From positions 124,001-188,000 of the forward strand of contig NZ_JAAXCQ010000005.1 of NCBI RefSeq assembly GCF_012272855.1: a DNA stretch of 64,000 bases, given 5' to 3'. The translations under genes were made by a program, and so were the position numbers. This document shows, piece by piece, positions 8,366-16,839 of this stretch. The stretch is from Arenibacter sp. 6A1. GTDB lineage: Bacteria; Bacteroidota; Bacteroidia; Flavobacteriales; Flavobacteriaceae. Positions within the stretch are counted from its first letter, which is position 1; every line of letters begins with the position of its first letter. Under the pieces are notes generated by a model. The model saw only the letters and a program-made list of their open reading frames with translations, did not search any database and had not been told where the DNA came from.

Positions 8366-9727
8366 ATGTTTCATAAAATCATCACTTATTGGAACCTTCA
8401 TAAATTTCCAATCCTATTTGCGATTGTTAGTATCCTTCTCTACACTAGCTTCGCCTACGATTTGGACCGGAAGGATTTCACTAAGCTGATTACCCTTTTC
8501 GCAGGACTATTTTTTTTCTGCTACAAACTCATACAGTTCGAAAAGTGGAACTTTAGGTTCCTTGTGATTACCGGGATTATTTTTAGGCTTATTTTTCTTG
8601 GGGCCACTCCCAATCTGTCACAGGACTTTTTTAGGTTTATCTGGGACGGCAACCTTATTGTCCAAGGACTAAACCCATATTTACATCTGCCAATAGATCT
8701 TATTGCGCAGGAAGACTTTAGCTTAAACAAGGCCCAACAATTAGTAGTAGGAATGGGCGAACTCAGTGCTTCCAATTATAGCAACTACCCTCCATTAAAC
8801 CAGTTTATTTTTGCGATCTCCTCCTTATTATCAGGAAAAAGCATTGCCGGCTCCCTACTCATTATGCGCGTTTTTATAATTCTTGCCGATATAGGCATTC
8901 TTTATTTTGGCCGTTTATTACTCCTTAAACTGAACAAACCCGTACATCTTATTTTTTGGTATTTCTTAAATCCCTTGATTATCCTAGAATTAACGGGGAA
9001 CCTTCATTTCGAAGGAGTAATGTTATTCTTTTTTATATGGTCTATGTATCTTTTACACAACAAAAAATGGAAGATTGCTGCCCCGATATACGCCATGTCC
9101 ATCGCCGTAAAATTGGTACCTATAATATTCCTTCCCCTTTTTATAAAGCATTTGGGGCTAAAGAAAAGCCTGGTTTTTTACAGTCTTGTGGCTGGAGTTT
9201 CCGTTTTGTTCTTCTTTCCTTTTTTCAGCGTACAATTTCTAGAGAACTACGCCCAGACTATTGGACTTTGGTTTTCCAATTTTGAGTTTAATGCCGGATT
9301 GTACAATCTTGTGAAACACATAGCCGTTTCTTTTGACGCCAAGCCCTGGGAACTTATCAAGGTATATGGAAAAATAACGCCTCCTATCGTTATCACCGTA
9401 GTAGGCCTATTCACCTTTTTGGCCGATAATAAAAAGACCCCCACCCTCTTCACCTCCATGGTATGGATTTTAAGCATATATTACCTATTGGCCACCACAG
9501 TGCACCCATGGTATATTGTGTTTTTAGTGCTAACTTGCTTATTTACAGACCTTAAACATCCCCTTATATGGTCATTTTTTGTGTTTTTAAGCTATTGGAC
9601 CTACTCGAATCCCGATTATAAGGAGCATAAAATTATCTTAATCGTTGAGTATATAGCAATTTATGGTTTTATGCTTTATGAAATTATTAAAGCATATAAC
9701 AAAAAGACAATATTTCGTAAAATTTAA
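8366..9727 (+). CDS. Polytopic GT-C type mannosyltransferase-like protein
   Basis: A 453-residue protein that is mostly membrane helices, about 10-12. The first extramembrane loop carries the segment NLSQDFFRFIWDGNLIVQG, with acidic residues, as in GT-C glycosyltransferases that use lipid-phosphate sugars. Related flavobacterial proteins are usually called mannosyltransferases. The role is probably sugar transfer on the periplasmic side, with the soluble GT2 at 6048 as a plausible donor maker. The start at 8366 is the only ATG near the N-terminus; its leader lies inside a strong hairpin. The substrate is unknown, and the name mannosyltransferase is tentative. Confidence 0.7.
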   Translation: MFHKIITYWNLHKFPILFAIVSILLYTSFAYDLDRKDFTKLITLFAGLFFFCYKLIQFEKWNFRFLVITGIIFRLIFLGATPNLSQDFFRFIWDGNLIVQGLNPYLHLPIDLIAQEDFSLNKAQQLVVGMGELSASNYSNYPPLNQFIFAISSLLSGKSIAGSLLIMRVFIILADIGILYFGRLLLLKLNKPVHLIFWYFLNPLIILELTGNLHFEGVMLFFFIWSMYLLHNKKWKIAAPIYAMSIAVKLVPIIFLPLFIKHLGLKKSLVFYSLVAGVSVLFFFPFFSVQFLENYAQTIGLWFSNFEFNAGLYNLVKHIAVSFDAKPWELIKVYGKITPPIVITVVGLFTFLADNKKTPTLFTSMVWILSIYYLLATTVHPWYIVFLVLTCLFTDLKHPLIWSFFVFLSYWTYSNPDYKEHKIILIVEYIAIYGFMLYEIIKAYNKKTIFRKI

Positions 9728-9737
9728 TTCATTCTTC

Positions 9738-9766
9738 TTGTTGGTACAATATTATTTGTACTTTTG
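9738..9766 (+). promoter_or_regulatory. Promoter of the arginine operon
   Basis: TTG at 9738-9740, an 18-base spacer, and TACTTTTG at 9759-9766 match the Flavobacterium promoter pattern (TTG, 17-23 bases, TAnnTTTG). Transcription would begin near 9771-9774. That puts the ATG of the leader peptide at 9775 almost at the 5' end of the message. Confidence 0.7.
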
Positions 9767-9774
9767 AATTAACA

Positions 9775-9858
9775 ATGAATAACAACAAGCACATATTTAA
9801 TTTTAAGGGGGTTACTAACCTTACTTATTCATTTACGCCTACACGTCGCCGCCCGTAA
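9775..9858 (+). CDS. Arginine leader peptide (27 residues, ends RRRP)
   Basis: This short open frame lies between a good promoter and the first gene of the arginine operon. Its last codons before TAA (9856-9858) read Thr-Pro-Thr-Arg-Arg-Arg-Pro, with three adjacent Arg codons CGT CGC CGC at 9844-9852. Such runs are the hallmark of ribosome-mediated attenuation: when charged tRNA-Arg is scarce, the ribosome stalls on the run and changes the fold of the RNA downstream. A candidate stem, GGAAAT at 9873-9878 pairing with ATTTCC near 9890-9895, follows the stop. It has no clear T-tract, so the mechanism (termination or control of translation) stays open. The peptide itself probably has no other function. 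Confidence 0.75.
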   Translation: MNNNKHIFNFKGVTNLTYSFTPTRRRP

Positions 9859-9948
9859 GGGTGCAATACTTTCATGGAAATAGGTGTGTCCATTTCCCCT
9901 CTCGAAAAACCAACAAATAATTTTAATTTTAATTTAAAGCAACATTCA

Positions 9949-10578
9949 ATGAAGATTGTAATTGCTAACGAGTCGCATTTTAAATATGCCGAAGTCATTT
10001 GTGATACCATTGCAGAATCTGCAAGAGTAAGGGGTACTGGTATTGCTAAAAGGACTCCCGAATATGTACAAAAAAGGTTGCAAAACGGCAATGCTGTTAT
10101 TGCCCTTGATGGCGATAAATTTGCCGGTTTCTGCTATATAGAAGTTTGGGGACACGAAAAATTTGTTGCTAATTCCGGACTTATTGTTCATCCAGACTAC
10201 AGAAATCAAGGTCTGGCGAAAATGATTAAAAAGGAAATTTTTGAACTCTCGAGAAAAAAATTCCCCAATGCCAAGATTTTTGGAATTACCACTGGTCTAG
10301 CGGTAATGAAAATGAATTATGAGTTGGGTTATAAACCGGTAACATTTTCAGAGCTTACCAATGACCCCGAGTTCTGGAAAGGCTGTCAAACTTGTAAAAA
10401 CTTCGATATCCTTACTAGAACAGAACAAAAAATGTGCCTGTGTACCGGCATGCTTTACGATCCGAGTTTGAAAGAAAAGGAAAAAGAAAAGGAGAAGGAA
10501 AAGGTAAATTCCAAAGCCTTTACAAGATTGAAAAGTATTAAGGAATCTCTTTTTTTGAAGAAAAAAACAACCTCTTGA
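9949..10578 (+). CDS. GNAT acyltransferase heading the arginine operon; candidate N-acylglutamate synthase
   Basis: A 209-residue GNAT-fold acyltransferase with the acyl-CoA pyrophosphate loop RNQGLA at about 85-90. It has a C-terminal cysteine set, C146/C149 and C163/C165, that could bind metal. A Lys/Glu repeat follows at about 175-185, then a basic tail. I chose the ATG at 9949; an upstream in-frame ATG at 9874 would place coding sequence over the attenuator region and adds residues unlike a GNAT domain. As the first gene of the arg operon in an organism with no visible argA or argJ, it is the natural candidate for acylating glutamate. The acyl group may be succinyl rather than acetyl (see the argF' entry). 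The role is inferred. Confidence 0.75.
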   Translation: MKIVIANESHFKYAEVICDTIAESARVRGTGIAKRTPEYVQKRLQNGNAVIALDGDKFAGFCYIEVWGHEKFVANSGLIVHPDYRNQGLAKMIKKEIFELSRKKFPNAKIFGITTGLAVMKMNYELGYKPVTFSELTNDPEFWKGCQTCKNFDILTRTEQKMCLCTGMLYDPSLKEKEKEKEKEKVNSKAFTRLKSIKESLFLKKKTTS

Positions 10579-10585
10579 TAAAATC

Positions 10586-10600
10586 CTCCTAACCAAGGAG
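10586..10600 (+). promoter_or_regulatory. Small intercistronic hairpin before argG
   Basis: CTCCT (10586-10590) and AGGAG (10596-10600) can pair around a five-base loop in the 75-base gap between the GNAT gene and argG. The 3' arm resembles a ribosome-binding sequence but lies too far from the argG start to act as one. Function unknown. Confidence 0.3.
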
Positions 10601-10653
10601 CGACCTATCTTATTGAACCAAATTATAAAAGAATAAAAAAAGCTACAAGAAAA

Positions 10654-11844
10654 ATGAAGAAATTAGTTTTAGCCTATAGCGGTGGATTAGATACATCTTA
10701 CTGTGCCAAATATTTATCTAAAGACAAAGGATTTGAAGTACATGCCGTAAGTGTAAATACCGGTGGTTTTTCCAAAGAAGAAATAGACACTATCCATCAA
10801 AAGGCTTTAGAATTAGGGGCCACTTCATATACTTCTATCGATGCCGTACAGACCTTTTATGACAAGGTAGTAAAGTACCTTATTTTTGGGAATGTTTTAA
10901 AAAATAACACCTATCCTCTATCGGTAAGTGCAGAGCGAATTGTACAGGCTATTGAGATTGTCAATTACGCAAAGAAAGTTGGCGCAAAATATATTGCCCA
11001 CGGAAGTACTGGTGCAGGAAACGACCAGGTGAGGTTCGATATGATTTTTCAGATCATTGCCCCAGAAATAGAAATTATCACTCCTATCCGTGACAATCAA
11101 TTGTCAAGAGAAGTAGAAATCGCCTATCTAAAAGAAAATGGTGTAGATTATCCTTGGGAAAAAGCTAAATACTCTATTAACAGAGGGCTTTGGGGAACAT
11201 CCGTTGGAGGTGATGAAACCCTTACATCGCACAAATCGTTACCTGATAATGCTTACCCAAGCCAATTACAGGAAACTGAGGCCCAGCAATTAAAACTTTC
11301 TTTTAACAAAGGAGAATTAATTGCCATAGATGGGGAGAACGATACTCCTGTGAACAACATCGTTAAATTAGAGGCTATAGCTTCTAAATATGCCATCGGG
11401 AGAGATATCCATGTAGGCGACACTATTATTGGTATCAAGGGAAGAGTCGGATTTGAAGCTCCTGCATCCTTGATTATCATCAAAGCACATCACCTATTAG
11501 AAAAACACACCTTGACCAAATGGCAACAATTCCAAAAGGAACAACAAGGGAATTTCTACGGTATGCTATTGCACGAAGGAAATTACTTGGACGAGGTAAT
11601 GAGAAATATTGAGGCTTTCTTGACCGATACTCAGAAAAATGTTTCTGGTGATGTATATGTTACCCTACACCCATATAGATTTGAATTAAACGGTATAGAT
11701 TCCTCTCACGATTTGATGAATGCCACTTTTGGCAGTTATGGTGAAATGAACAAAGGTTGGACGTCAGATGATGCCAAAGGCTTTATTAAAATACTTTCTA
11801 ACTCTGGGAAAATTTATAACCACGTAAACCAAAATCATGATTAA
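10654..11844 (+). CDS. argG: Argininosuccinate synthase
   Basis: A 396-residue cytoplasmic enzyme that joins citrulline and aspartate with ATP to make argininosuccinate, the penultimate step of arginine synthesis. The N-terminal ATP-pyrophosphatase P-loop AYSGGLDTS is at 8-16. Family length and content are normal for the Bacteroidota form. It lies second in the operon after the GNAT gene and overlaps argC by 8 bases, indicating coupled translation. Expression is probably controlled by the arginine leader at 9775-9858. Confidence 0.95.
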   Translation: MKKLVLAYSGGLDTSYCAKYLSKDKGFEVHAVSVNTGGFSKEEIDTIHQKALELGATSYTSIDAVQTFYDKVVKYLIFGNVLKNNTYPLSVSAERIVQAIEIVNYAKKVGAKYIAHGSTGAGNDQVRFDMIFQIIAPEIEIITPIRDNQLSREVEIAYLKENGVDYPWEKAKYSINRGLWGTSVGGDETLTSHKSLPDNAYPSQLQETEAQQLKLSFNKGELIAIDGENDTPVNNIVKLEAIASKYAIGRDIHVGDTIIGIKGRVGFEAPASLIIIKAHHLLEKHTLTKWQQFQKEQQGNFYGMLLHEGNYLDEVMRNIEAFLTDTQKNVSGDVYVTLHPYRFELNGIDSSHDLMNATFGSYGEMNKGWTSDDAKGFIKILSNSGKIYNHVNQNHD

Positions 11845-12811
11845 AGCAGGTATCATTGGCGGATCGGGCTATACTGGTGGAGAGCTTATTAGGATCCTTT
11901 TAAACCACCCAGAAGTTACGATAGACTTTGTATATAGTACTACTAGAGCAGGAAAACAAGTATCTGGGGCACACCCCGACCTATTGGGAGTTACCGATCT
12001 TGTGTTCACCGGCGAAGTTAACAAGAATGTAGATGTCGTTTTCCTATGCCTTGGGCATGGGAATTCTACCAAATTTATCACTGAAAACGAATTTTCCGAA
12101 ACCACTAGAATTATTGATTTAAGCAATGATTTTAGATTGGCCGCAGATGCTGTCCTAAACGACAAGACTTTTGTATACGGTTTGCCGGAACTCCGCAAAG
12201 AAGATATTAAAAAAGCCAAGCATATTGCTAACCCTGGCTGTTTTGCCACGGCTATCCAATTGGCATTATTGCCTTTGGCCAAGGCTAATTTACTAAACCA
12301 AGCGGTACATGTAAATGCCGTTACCGGAAGTACTGGTGCCGGAGTAAGCCTATCGCCTACCTCGCACTTTAGCTGGAGAAACAACAACGTTTCTTGGTAC
12401 AAACCCTTTACGCACCAGCATTTGGGAGAAATAAACGAGAGCTTACACAGCTTACAGCCCCATACGGGCGAATTGTTTTTTCTACCGAACAGGGGAGATT
12501 TTACAAGAGGGATCTTAGCAACTGCCTACACCCATTTTGAAGGCAGCTTGGAAGAAGCTTATGAATTGTACAACGATTTTTACAAGGATGCTGCTTTTAC
12601 CCAAGTGACCGATAACGAGATCAATCTAAAACAAGTGGTCAATACCAACCAATGCCATGTGCATTTGCACAAGTATAACGATACCTTGTTGATTACCTCG
12701 GCCATCGATAATTTATTAAAAGGAGCATCGGGGCAGGCAGTACATAATATGAACCTGATCTTCGGATTTAAAGAAACGGAAGGCTTACAGTTGAAGGCCG
12801 GTGTTTTTTAA
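11837..12811 (+). CDS. argC: N-acyl-gamma-glutamyl-phosphate reductase
   Basis: A 324-residue NADPH-dependent reductase of the arginine pathway, converting acylglutamyl phosphate to the semialdehyde. The nucleotide-binding motif GGSGYTGGEL is near residues 8-17, and the catalytic cysteine lies in NPGCFAT (about 132-138). It belongs to the short ArgC type. Its start lies inside the end of argG (8-base overlap). Whether the acyl group is acetyl or succinyl is not decided by this protein; the carbamoyltransferase downstream suggests succinyl. Confidence 0.95.
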   Translation: MIKAGIIGGSGYTGGELIRILLNHPEVTIDFVYSTTRAGKQVSGAHPDLLGVTDLVFTGEVNKNVDVVFLCLGHGNSTKFITENEFSETTRIIDLSNDFRLAADAVLNDKTFVYGLPELRKEDIKKAKHIANPGCFATAIQLALLPLAKANLLNQAVHVNAVTGSTGAGVSLSPTSHFSWRNNNVSWYKPFTHQHLGEINESLHSLQPHTGELFFLPNRGDFTRGILATAYTHFEGSLEEAYELYNDFYKDAAFTQVTDNEINLKQVVNTNQCHVHLHKYNDTLLITSAIDNLLKGASGQAVHNMNLIFGFKETEGLQLKAGVF

Positions 12812-12866
12812 AACACCCACAAACCGACCATTGAAAACCAATCATCACAACAACTAAGAGCATCAA

Positions 12867-13670
12867 ATGAAAATAGCCATAATTGGGGCGGGAAATTTAG
12901 GATTGTCCATCGCCAAAGGAATTTTAAATTCTAATGGGGCCACAACCATGTTTTTAACCAAAAGAAATGTAGAAAGCCTACAGCCTTACGAAAAGTATGG
13001 TATAGTCACTACCTCCACAAACAATAGGGAGGCCGTAGAAAAATCGGATATCCTAATTTTTGCGGTACAACCTGGGCATTTTGTAAAGATTTTGGAAGAG
13101 GTAAAGGACCTTATCACGGATAAACACGTTATTATTTCTACCATCACCGGATTTAGTATTGAAAAGATAGAATCCATTATAGGAGCGGACAATTACATTA
13201 TCCGAGCCATGCCCAATACGGCTATTTCCGTAGGAAAATCGATGACTTGTATTTGTTGCAATCAAAAAGGCACTAAAAGAGTAGATCTGGCCCTGGCAAT
13301 TTTTAACAGAATGGGGCATTCTATGCAGATTCCAGAAGACCAAATGCAGGCCGCTACGGTCATATGTGCTAGCGGGATTGCTTTCTGGATGCGATTGATC
13401 CGTGCTACCACTCAAGGTGCCATCCAATTAGGTTTCGATGCCAAGGAAGCCCAGGAGTTGGCCATGTATACCTGTAATGGGGCCGCAAGCTTGCTCATAG
13501 AATCTGAAAGCCATCCGGAAAAGGAGATCGATAGGGTTACTACCCCTAAAGGCTGTACCATATCTGGACTAAACGAAATGGAACACCAAGGTTTAAGCTC
13601 TTCTTTAATCAGAGGGATCGTGACTTCCTTTGAAAAAATCAGTGACATAAAAAAAAACCAACCCAATTAA
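12867..13670 (+). CDS. proC: Pyrroline-5-carboxylate reductase
   Basis: A 267-residue NAD(P)H-dependent enzyme making proline from pyrroline-5-carboxylate. The N-terminal Rossmann motif GAGNLG is at 7-12. The C-terminal dimer and active-site region carries the segment TPKGCTISGLNEME. Its presence inside the arginine operon links proline and arginine synthesis, as in other flavobacteria. It is separated from argC by 55 bases and from argD by 52 bases, consistent with one transcript. Confidence 0.93.
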   Translation: MKIAIIGAGNLGLSIAKGILNSNGATTMFLTKRNVESLQPYEKYGIVTTSTNNREAVEKSDILIFAVQPGHFVKILEEVKDLITDKHVIISTITGFSIEKIESIIGADNYIIRAMPNTAISVGKSMTCICCNQKGTKRVDLALAIFNRMGHSMQIPEDQMQAATVICASGIAFWMRLIRATTQGAIQLGFDAKEAQELAMYTCNGAASLLIESESHPEKEIDRVTTPKGCTISGLNEMEHQGLSSSLIRGIVTSFEKISDIKKNQPN

Positions 13671-13722
13671 TTTGGCAAACATTAGCCTCTAATCAATCAT
13701 AATATAAATAGCAATATTACTC

Positions 13723-14850
13723 ATGGAATTATTTGACGTTTACCCCCTATATAACGTAACTCCGGTTTCTGCCAAAGGAATTATAGTTACTGATGACAAA
13801 GGCCAGGAATATTTGGATTTTTATGGTGGTCATGCCGTTATTTCCATAGGGCATTCGCACCCTCACTATGTGAACCGCTTAAAAGACCAATTAGACAAAA
13901 TTGGCTTCTATAGCAATGCGGTACAAAACCCTATCCAAGTAGAATTGGCCCATAAATTAGGGGCTCTTTCTAGCTGTGAAGACTATAATTTATTCCTTTG
14001 CAATTCTGGGGCCGAAGCCAACGAAAATGCCTTGAAATTAGCTTCTTTTAAAACAGGAAAATCTAGGGTAATTGCTTTTAAAAATGGTTTTCACGGACGT
14101 ACTTCTGCAGCAGTAGCCGCTACGGACAACGAAAAAATAAACGCACCTTTAAACAAACAGCAAAAAGTAACGATTCTTCCCTTCGAAGACTTGGAGGCCT
14201 TTAAAACCGAAATCGGCAAGGGCGATGTCTGTGGAGTTATTTTAGAATCGATTCAGGGCGTCGGAGGTTTAGACCAACCATCACAGGAGTTCTATCAAAA
14301 TATAGCTTCCTTATGCAAGGAACACGAGGTTATCCTTATAGCCGACGAAGTTCAATGTGGCTACGGACGAAGCGGTAAGTTTTTTGCCTTTCAACATTTT
14401 GGCATCCAGCCCGATATTATCACCATTGCCAAAGGAATGGGGAACGGTTTCCCTATTGGCGGAGTTCTTATTCATAAAAGCATCGAGGCTTCTTATGGGC
14501 TTTTAGGAACTACTTTTGGCGGTAATCATTTGGCATGTGCCGCAGGATTGGCAGTTTTGGAAGTCTTGGAAAAAGAAAATTTAATAGAAAATTCTGCCCA
14601 ACTTTTCGAATATTTTAAAGAAAAGGCTGCCACGATACCTCAAGTAAAGCGGGTCAAAGGAATGGGACTAATGTTGGGATTAGAATTTGATTTTGAAGTT
14701 GCGGAACTGCGCAAAAAATTAATTCACAACCAATTTATATTTACCGGTGGCGCTAGTGACAAGCACGTGCTTAGAATACTACCTGCCCTAAATATTACCA
14801 GAGAAAATTTAGACCTGTTTTTTGAAGCCCTTAAAACAGAATTGGTATAG
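13723..14850 (+). CDS. argD: Acylornithine aminotransferase
   Basis: A 375-residue class-III pyridoxal-phosphate aminotransferase that makes N-acylornithine from the semialdehyde using glutamate. The PLP lysine is K237 in the segment IAKGMGNGFPIGG. The upstream ADEVQCGYGR segment carries the PLP-nitrogen aspartate, and GAEANENALK binds the phosphate. It is followed by 191 non-coding bases before proB, the largest gap inside this operon. Class-III aminotransferases are hard to separate by sequence alone, but the position fixes the role. Confidence 0.92.
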   Translation: MELFDVYPLYNVTPVSAKGIIVTDDKGQEYLDFYGGHAVISIGHSHPHYVNRLKDQLDKIGFYSNAVQNPIQVELAHKLGALSSCEDYNLFLCNSGAEANENALKLASFKTGKSRVIAFKNGFHGRTSAAVAATDNEKINAPLNKQQKVTILPFEDLEAFKTEIGKGDVCGVILESIQGVGGLDQPSQEFYQNIASLCKEHEVILIADEVQCGYGRSGKFFAFQHFGIQPDIITIAKGMGNGFPIGGVLIHKSIEASYGLLGTTFGGNHLACAAGLAVLEVLEKENLIENSAQLFEYFKEKAATIPQVKRVKGMGLMLGLEFDFEVAELRKKLIHNQFIFTGGASDKHVLRILPALNITRENLDLFFEALKTELV

Positions 14851-14892
14851 GTGTATGGTTACAACAGGCGTACTGAACGCAATACCCTTACC

Positions 14893-14932
14893 TTGGCCAA
14901 TGGCTAGCCTTATCAGCCCAGCTATCGGCCAA
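14893..14932 (+). promoter_or_regulatory. Intercistronic hairpin between argD and proB
   Basis: TTGGCC (14893-14898) pairs with GGCCAA (14927-14932), and TAGC with GCTA inside it. It lies in the 191-base gap between argD and proB and has no T-tract after it. It could shield the upstream message from decay or tune proB expression. I see no other signal in the gap. Confidence 0.4.
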
Positions 14933-15041
14933 CCATTAGAGTATAATCAATGAAAGGTTTCGGTCTTGTTGCCCTATCCTCTCCATCTTTCAGAATGCAC
15001 GGATAAAAAGATCAGAAGCCACCTAAGAAGATACAGGAGCC

Positions 15042-15812
15042 ATGGAAAAAATGAAGAAAAAACGCATTTTATTAAAAATAGGGTCCAACACCCTCACCAA
15101 GGAAACCAATCATATTTCTCGTGGGAAAATCGAGGATATTGGTAGACAAATAGCCCAATTAAAGGACGAGTACGAGTTTATCATTGTAAGTTCTGGAGCC
15201 ATCGCTGCGGCCAAACAGTTTGTAAAACTAGAACACAACGGACAGGAAATAACCGTAAAACAAGCCTTGGCAGCTATTGGTCAACCCCATTTAATGCGTA
15301 TTTTTCAAGAAAATTTTAGGGAATTGGGATTATTTACCTCACAATGTCTTTTGTCGTATTCAGATTTTGAGAAGGAAGTATCCAAGGAAAACATTTGCAA
15401 TACCATCAGTGTTTTGGTAGCCAATAATTTTATCCCTATTATTAATGAAAACGACACGGTGGCTACCGATGAGATACAGTTTGGGGACAATGATAAATTG
15501 GCCGCCCTTACCGCATCGCTTTTAAAGGTCGATTTACTGATCATAGCAACCAATACGGACGGTGTGTACACCAAAGATTCCATAACCAACAAAGATCCGA
15601 AAACCATTGAGCTGGTGAGCAGTCTGAGTGAATTACAGAAAGAGGTCAGCTCGGAAAAATCTTCTCTTGGTACCGGAGGTATGCAATCTAAAATAGAAGC
15701 GGCGACCATTGCTAGGAACGCCGAAATAGAAACATGGATCGTAAACGGTCTTAAAGATAATTTTATCATCAACGCTATGGGAAACCAAAGCGCTTTTACT
15801 AAAATAATATAA
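15042..15812 (+). CDS. proB: Glutamate 5-kinase, short form without PUA domain
   Basis: A 256-residue amino-acid kinase catalysing the first step of proline synthesis (glutamate to glutamyl-5-phosphate). It contains the ATP-binding KIGSNTL segment near the N-terminus, INENDTVATDEIQFGDND in the middle and GTGGMQSKIEAA near the end. It lacks the C-terminal PUA domain of the E. coli enzyme (367 residues). I use the ATG at 15042 because a purine-rich CAGGAG lies just upstream; an alternative ATG is at 15051. Its partner proA is not beside it in this window. The next gene starts 6 bases after its stop. Confidence 0.92.
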   Translation: MEKMKKKRILLKIGSNTLTKETNHISRGKIEDIGRQIAQLKDEYEFIIVSSGAIAAAKQFVKLEHNGQEITVKQALAAIGQPHLMRIFQENFRELGLFTSQCLLSYSDFEKEVSKENICNTISVLVANNFIPIINENDTVATDEIQFGDNDKLAALTASLLKVDLLIIATNTDGVYTKDSITNKDPKTIELVSSLSELQKEVSSEKSSLGTGGMQSKIEAATIARNAEIETWIVNGLKDNFIINAMGNQSAFTKII

Positions 15813-15818
15813 GTTACA

Positions 15819-16793
15819 ATGGAACATTATTTATCCTTAAAAGATATAGATTCACTGCCCAATTGGGTAGCAGAGGCAAAATCATTAAAGGCAAATCCAC
15901 TTCAATATAAATCCCTTGGCGCCGCCAAAACCATCTGCCTTCTTTTTTTCAACAATAGTTTAAGAACCCGTCTTAGTACCCAAAAGGCCGCTATGAATTT
16001 AGGCATGGAGGTTATTGTCATGAATTTTGGCAGCGAAGGTTGGGCGTTGGAATACGGCGATGGTACCGTCATGGACCAAGGTACCTCTGAACATATTAAG
16101 GAAGCGGCACAGGTAGTAGCCCAGTATTGCGATATTGTAGCTATTAGAGCTTTTGCTTCCCTAACGGACAGAGAAAAAGACGAGGCAGAAGTTGTATTGA
16201 ACGGCTTTAAAAAATATGCCGGTATCCCCGTCGTTAATATGGAAAGCTCTGTGGGCCATCCGCTACAGTCCCTAGCAGATGCTATTACCCTATCCGAGCA
16301 AAATACCAAGGCAAAACCCAAGGTTGTCCTTTCATGGGCACCACACCCTAAGGCGCTGCCCCATGCCGTGGCCAATTCTTTTGTAGAAATGATGCATTTA
16401 CAAGATGCCGATTTTGTTATTACCCATCCTGAAGGTTATGAACTTAGCCCGGAAGTGACCAAAGGTGCCAAAATAGAATACGACCAAGAAAAAGCCTTGG
16501 AAGGAGCCGATTTTGTTTACGTGAAGAACTGGAGCAATTATAAGGATTATGGTAAGGTGTTAAATCAAGATCCGAAATGGACCATGAACGCCAAAAAACT
16601 GGGCAATGCCAAATTTATGCACTGTTTACCTGTTAGGAGAAATATCGTCGTAGCCGATGAGGTACTGGACAGTTCCCAATCGCTTGTTATAGAACAAGCC
16701 AATAACAGGACCTATGCAGCACAAATAGTGTTGAAAAAATTATTGGAAGGACTGCAGAGCACAGCTACCAATGATTTGAATACAGAGAAATAA
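15819..16793 (+). CDS. argF': N-acylornithine carbamoyltransferase (argF' type, probably succinylornithine)
   Basis: A 324-residue member of the Bacteroidota/Xanthomonas branch of transcarbamylases, acting on N-acylated ornithine rather than ornithine. The carbamoyl-phosphate loop is NNSLRTR (about 45-51); the HPLQSLAD and HCLPVRR segments are also present. Residue 90 is Ser in the segment TSEHI. From memory, this position is Glu in the Xanthomonas acetylornithine enzyme and Pro in the Bacteroides succinylornithine enzyme, and small residues there favour succinylornithine. I therefore lean to succinyl, which is an inference. The gene lies 6 bases after proB. Confidence 0.9.
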   Translation: MEHYLSLKDIDSLPNWVAEAKSLKANPLQYKSLGAAKTICLLFFNNSLRTRLSTQKAAMNLGMEVIVMNFGSEGWALEYGDGTVMDQGTSEHIKEAAQVVAQYCDIVAIRAFASLTDREKDEAEVVLNGFKKYAGIPVVNMESSVGHPLQSLADAITLSEQNTKAKPKVVLSWAPHPKALPHAVANSFVEMMHLQDADFVITHPEGYELSPEVTKGAKIEYDQEKALEGADFVYVKNWSNYKDYGKVLNQDPKWTMNAKKLGNAKFMHCLPVRRNIVVADEVLDSSQSLVIEQANNRTYAAQIVLKKLLEGLQSTATNDLNTEK

Positions 16794-16839
16794 GAACATA
16801 TTAGTAATTACTCCTCCGGGAGCATATTAAGGCAAGGCG

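Noticed and set aside
9874-9948. N-terminal extension of the GNAT gene from an upstream ATG
   Set aside because: The extra 25 residues have no GNAT character, and the region more likely serves the attenuator between leader peptide and gene.
10477-10503. Purine-rich repeat encoding a Lys/Glu run as a phase-variation tract
   Set aside because: It lies near the C-terminus and its repeat steps keep the frame, so length changes would not switch the gene.
14855-14953. A 32-codon frame in the argD-proB gap
   Set aside because: No family likeness and no promoter or ribosome-binding support; it is interrupted by a strong hairpin.
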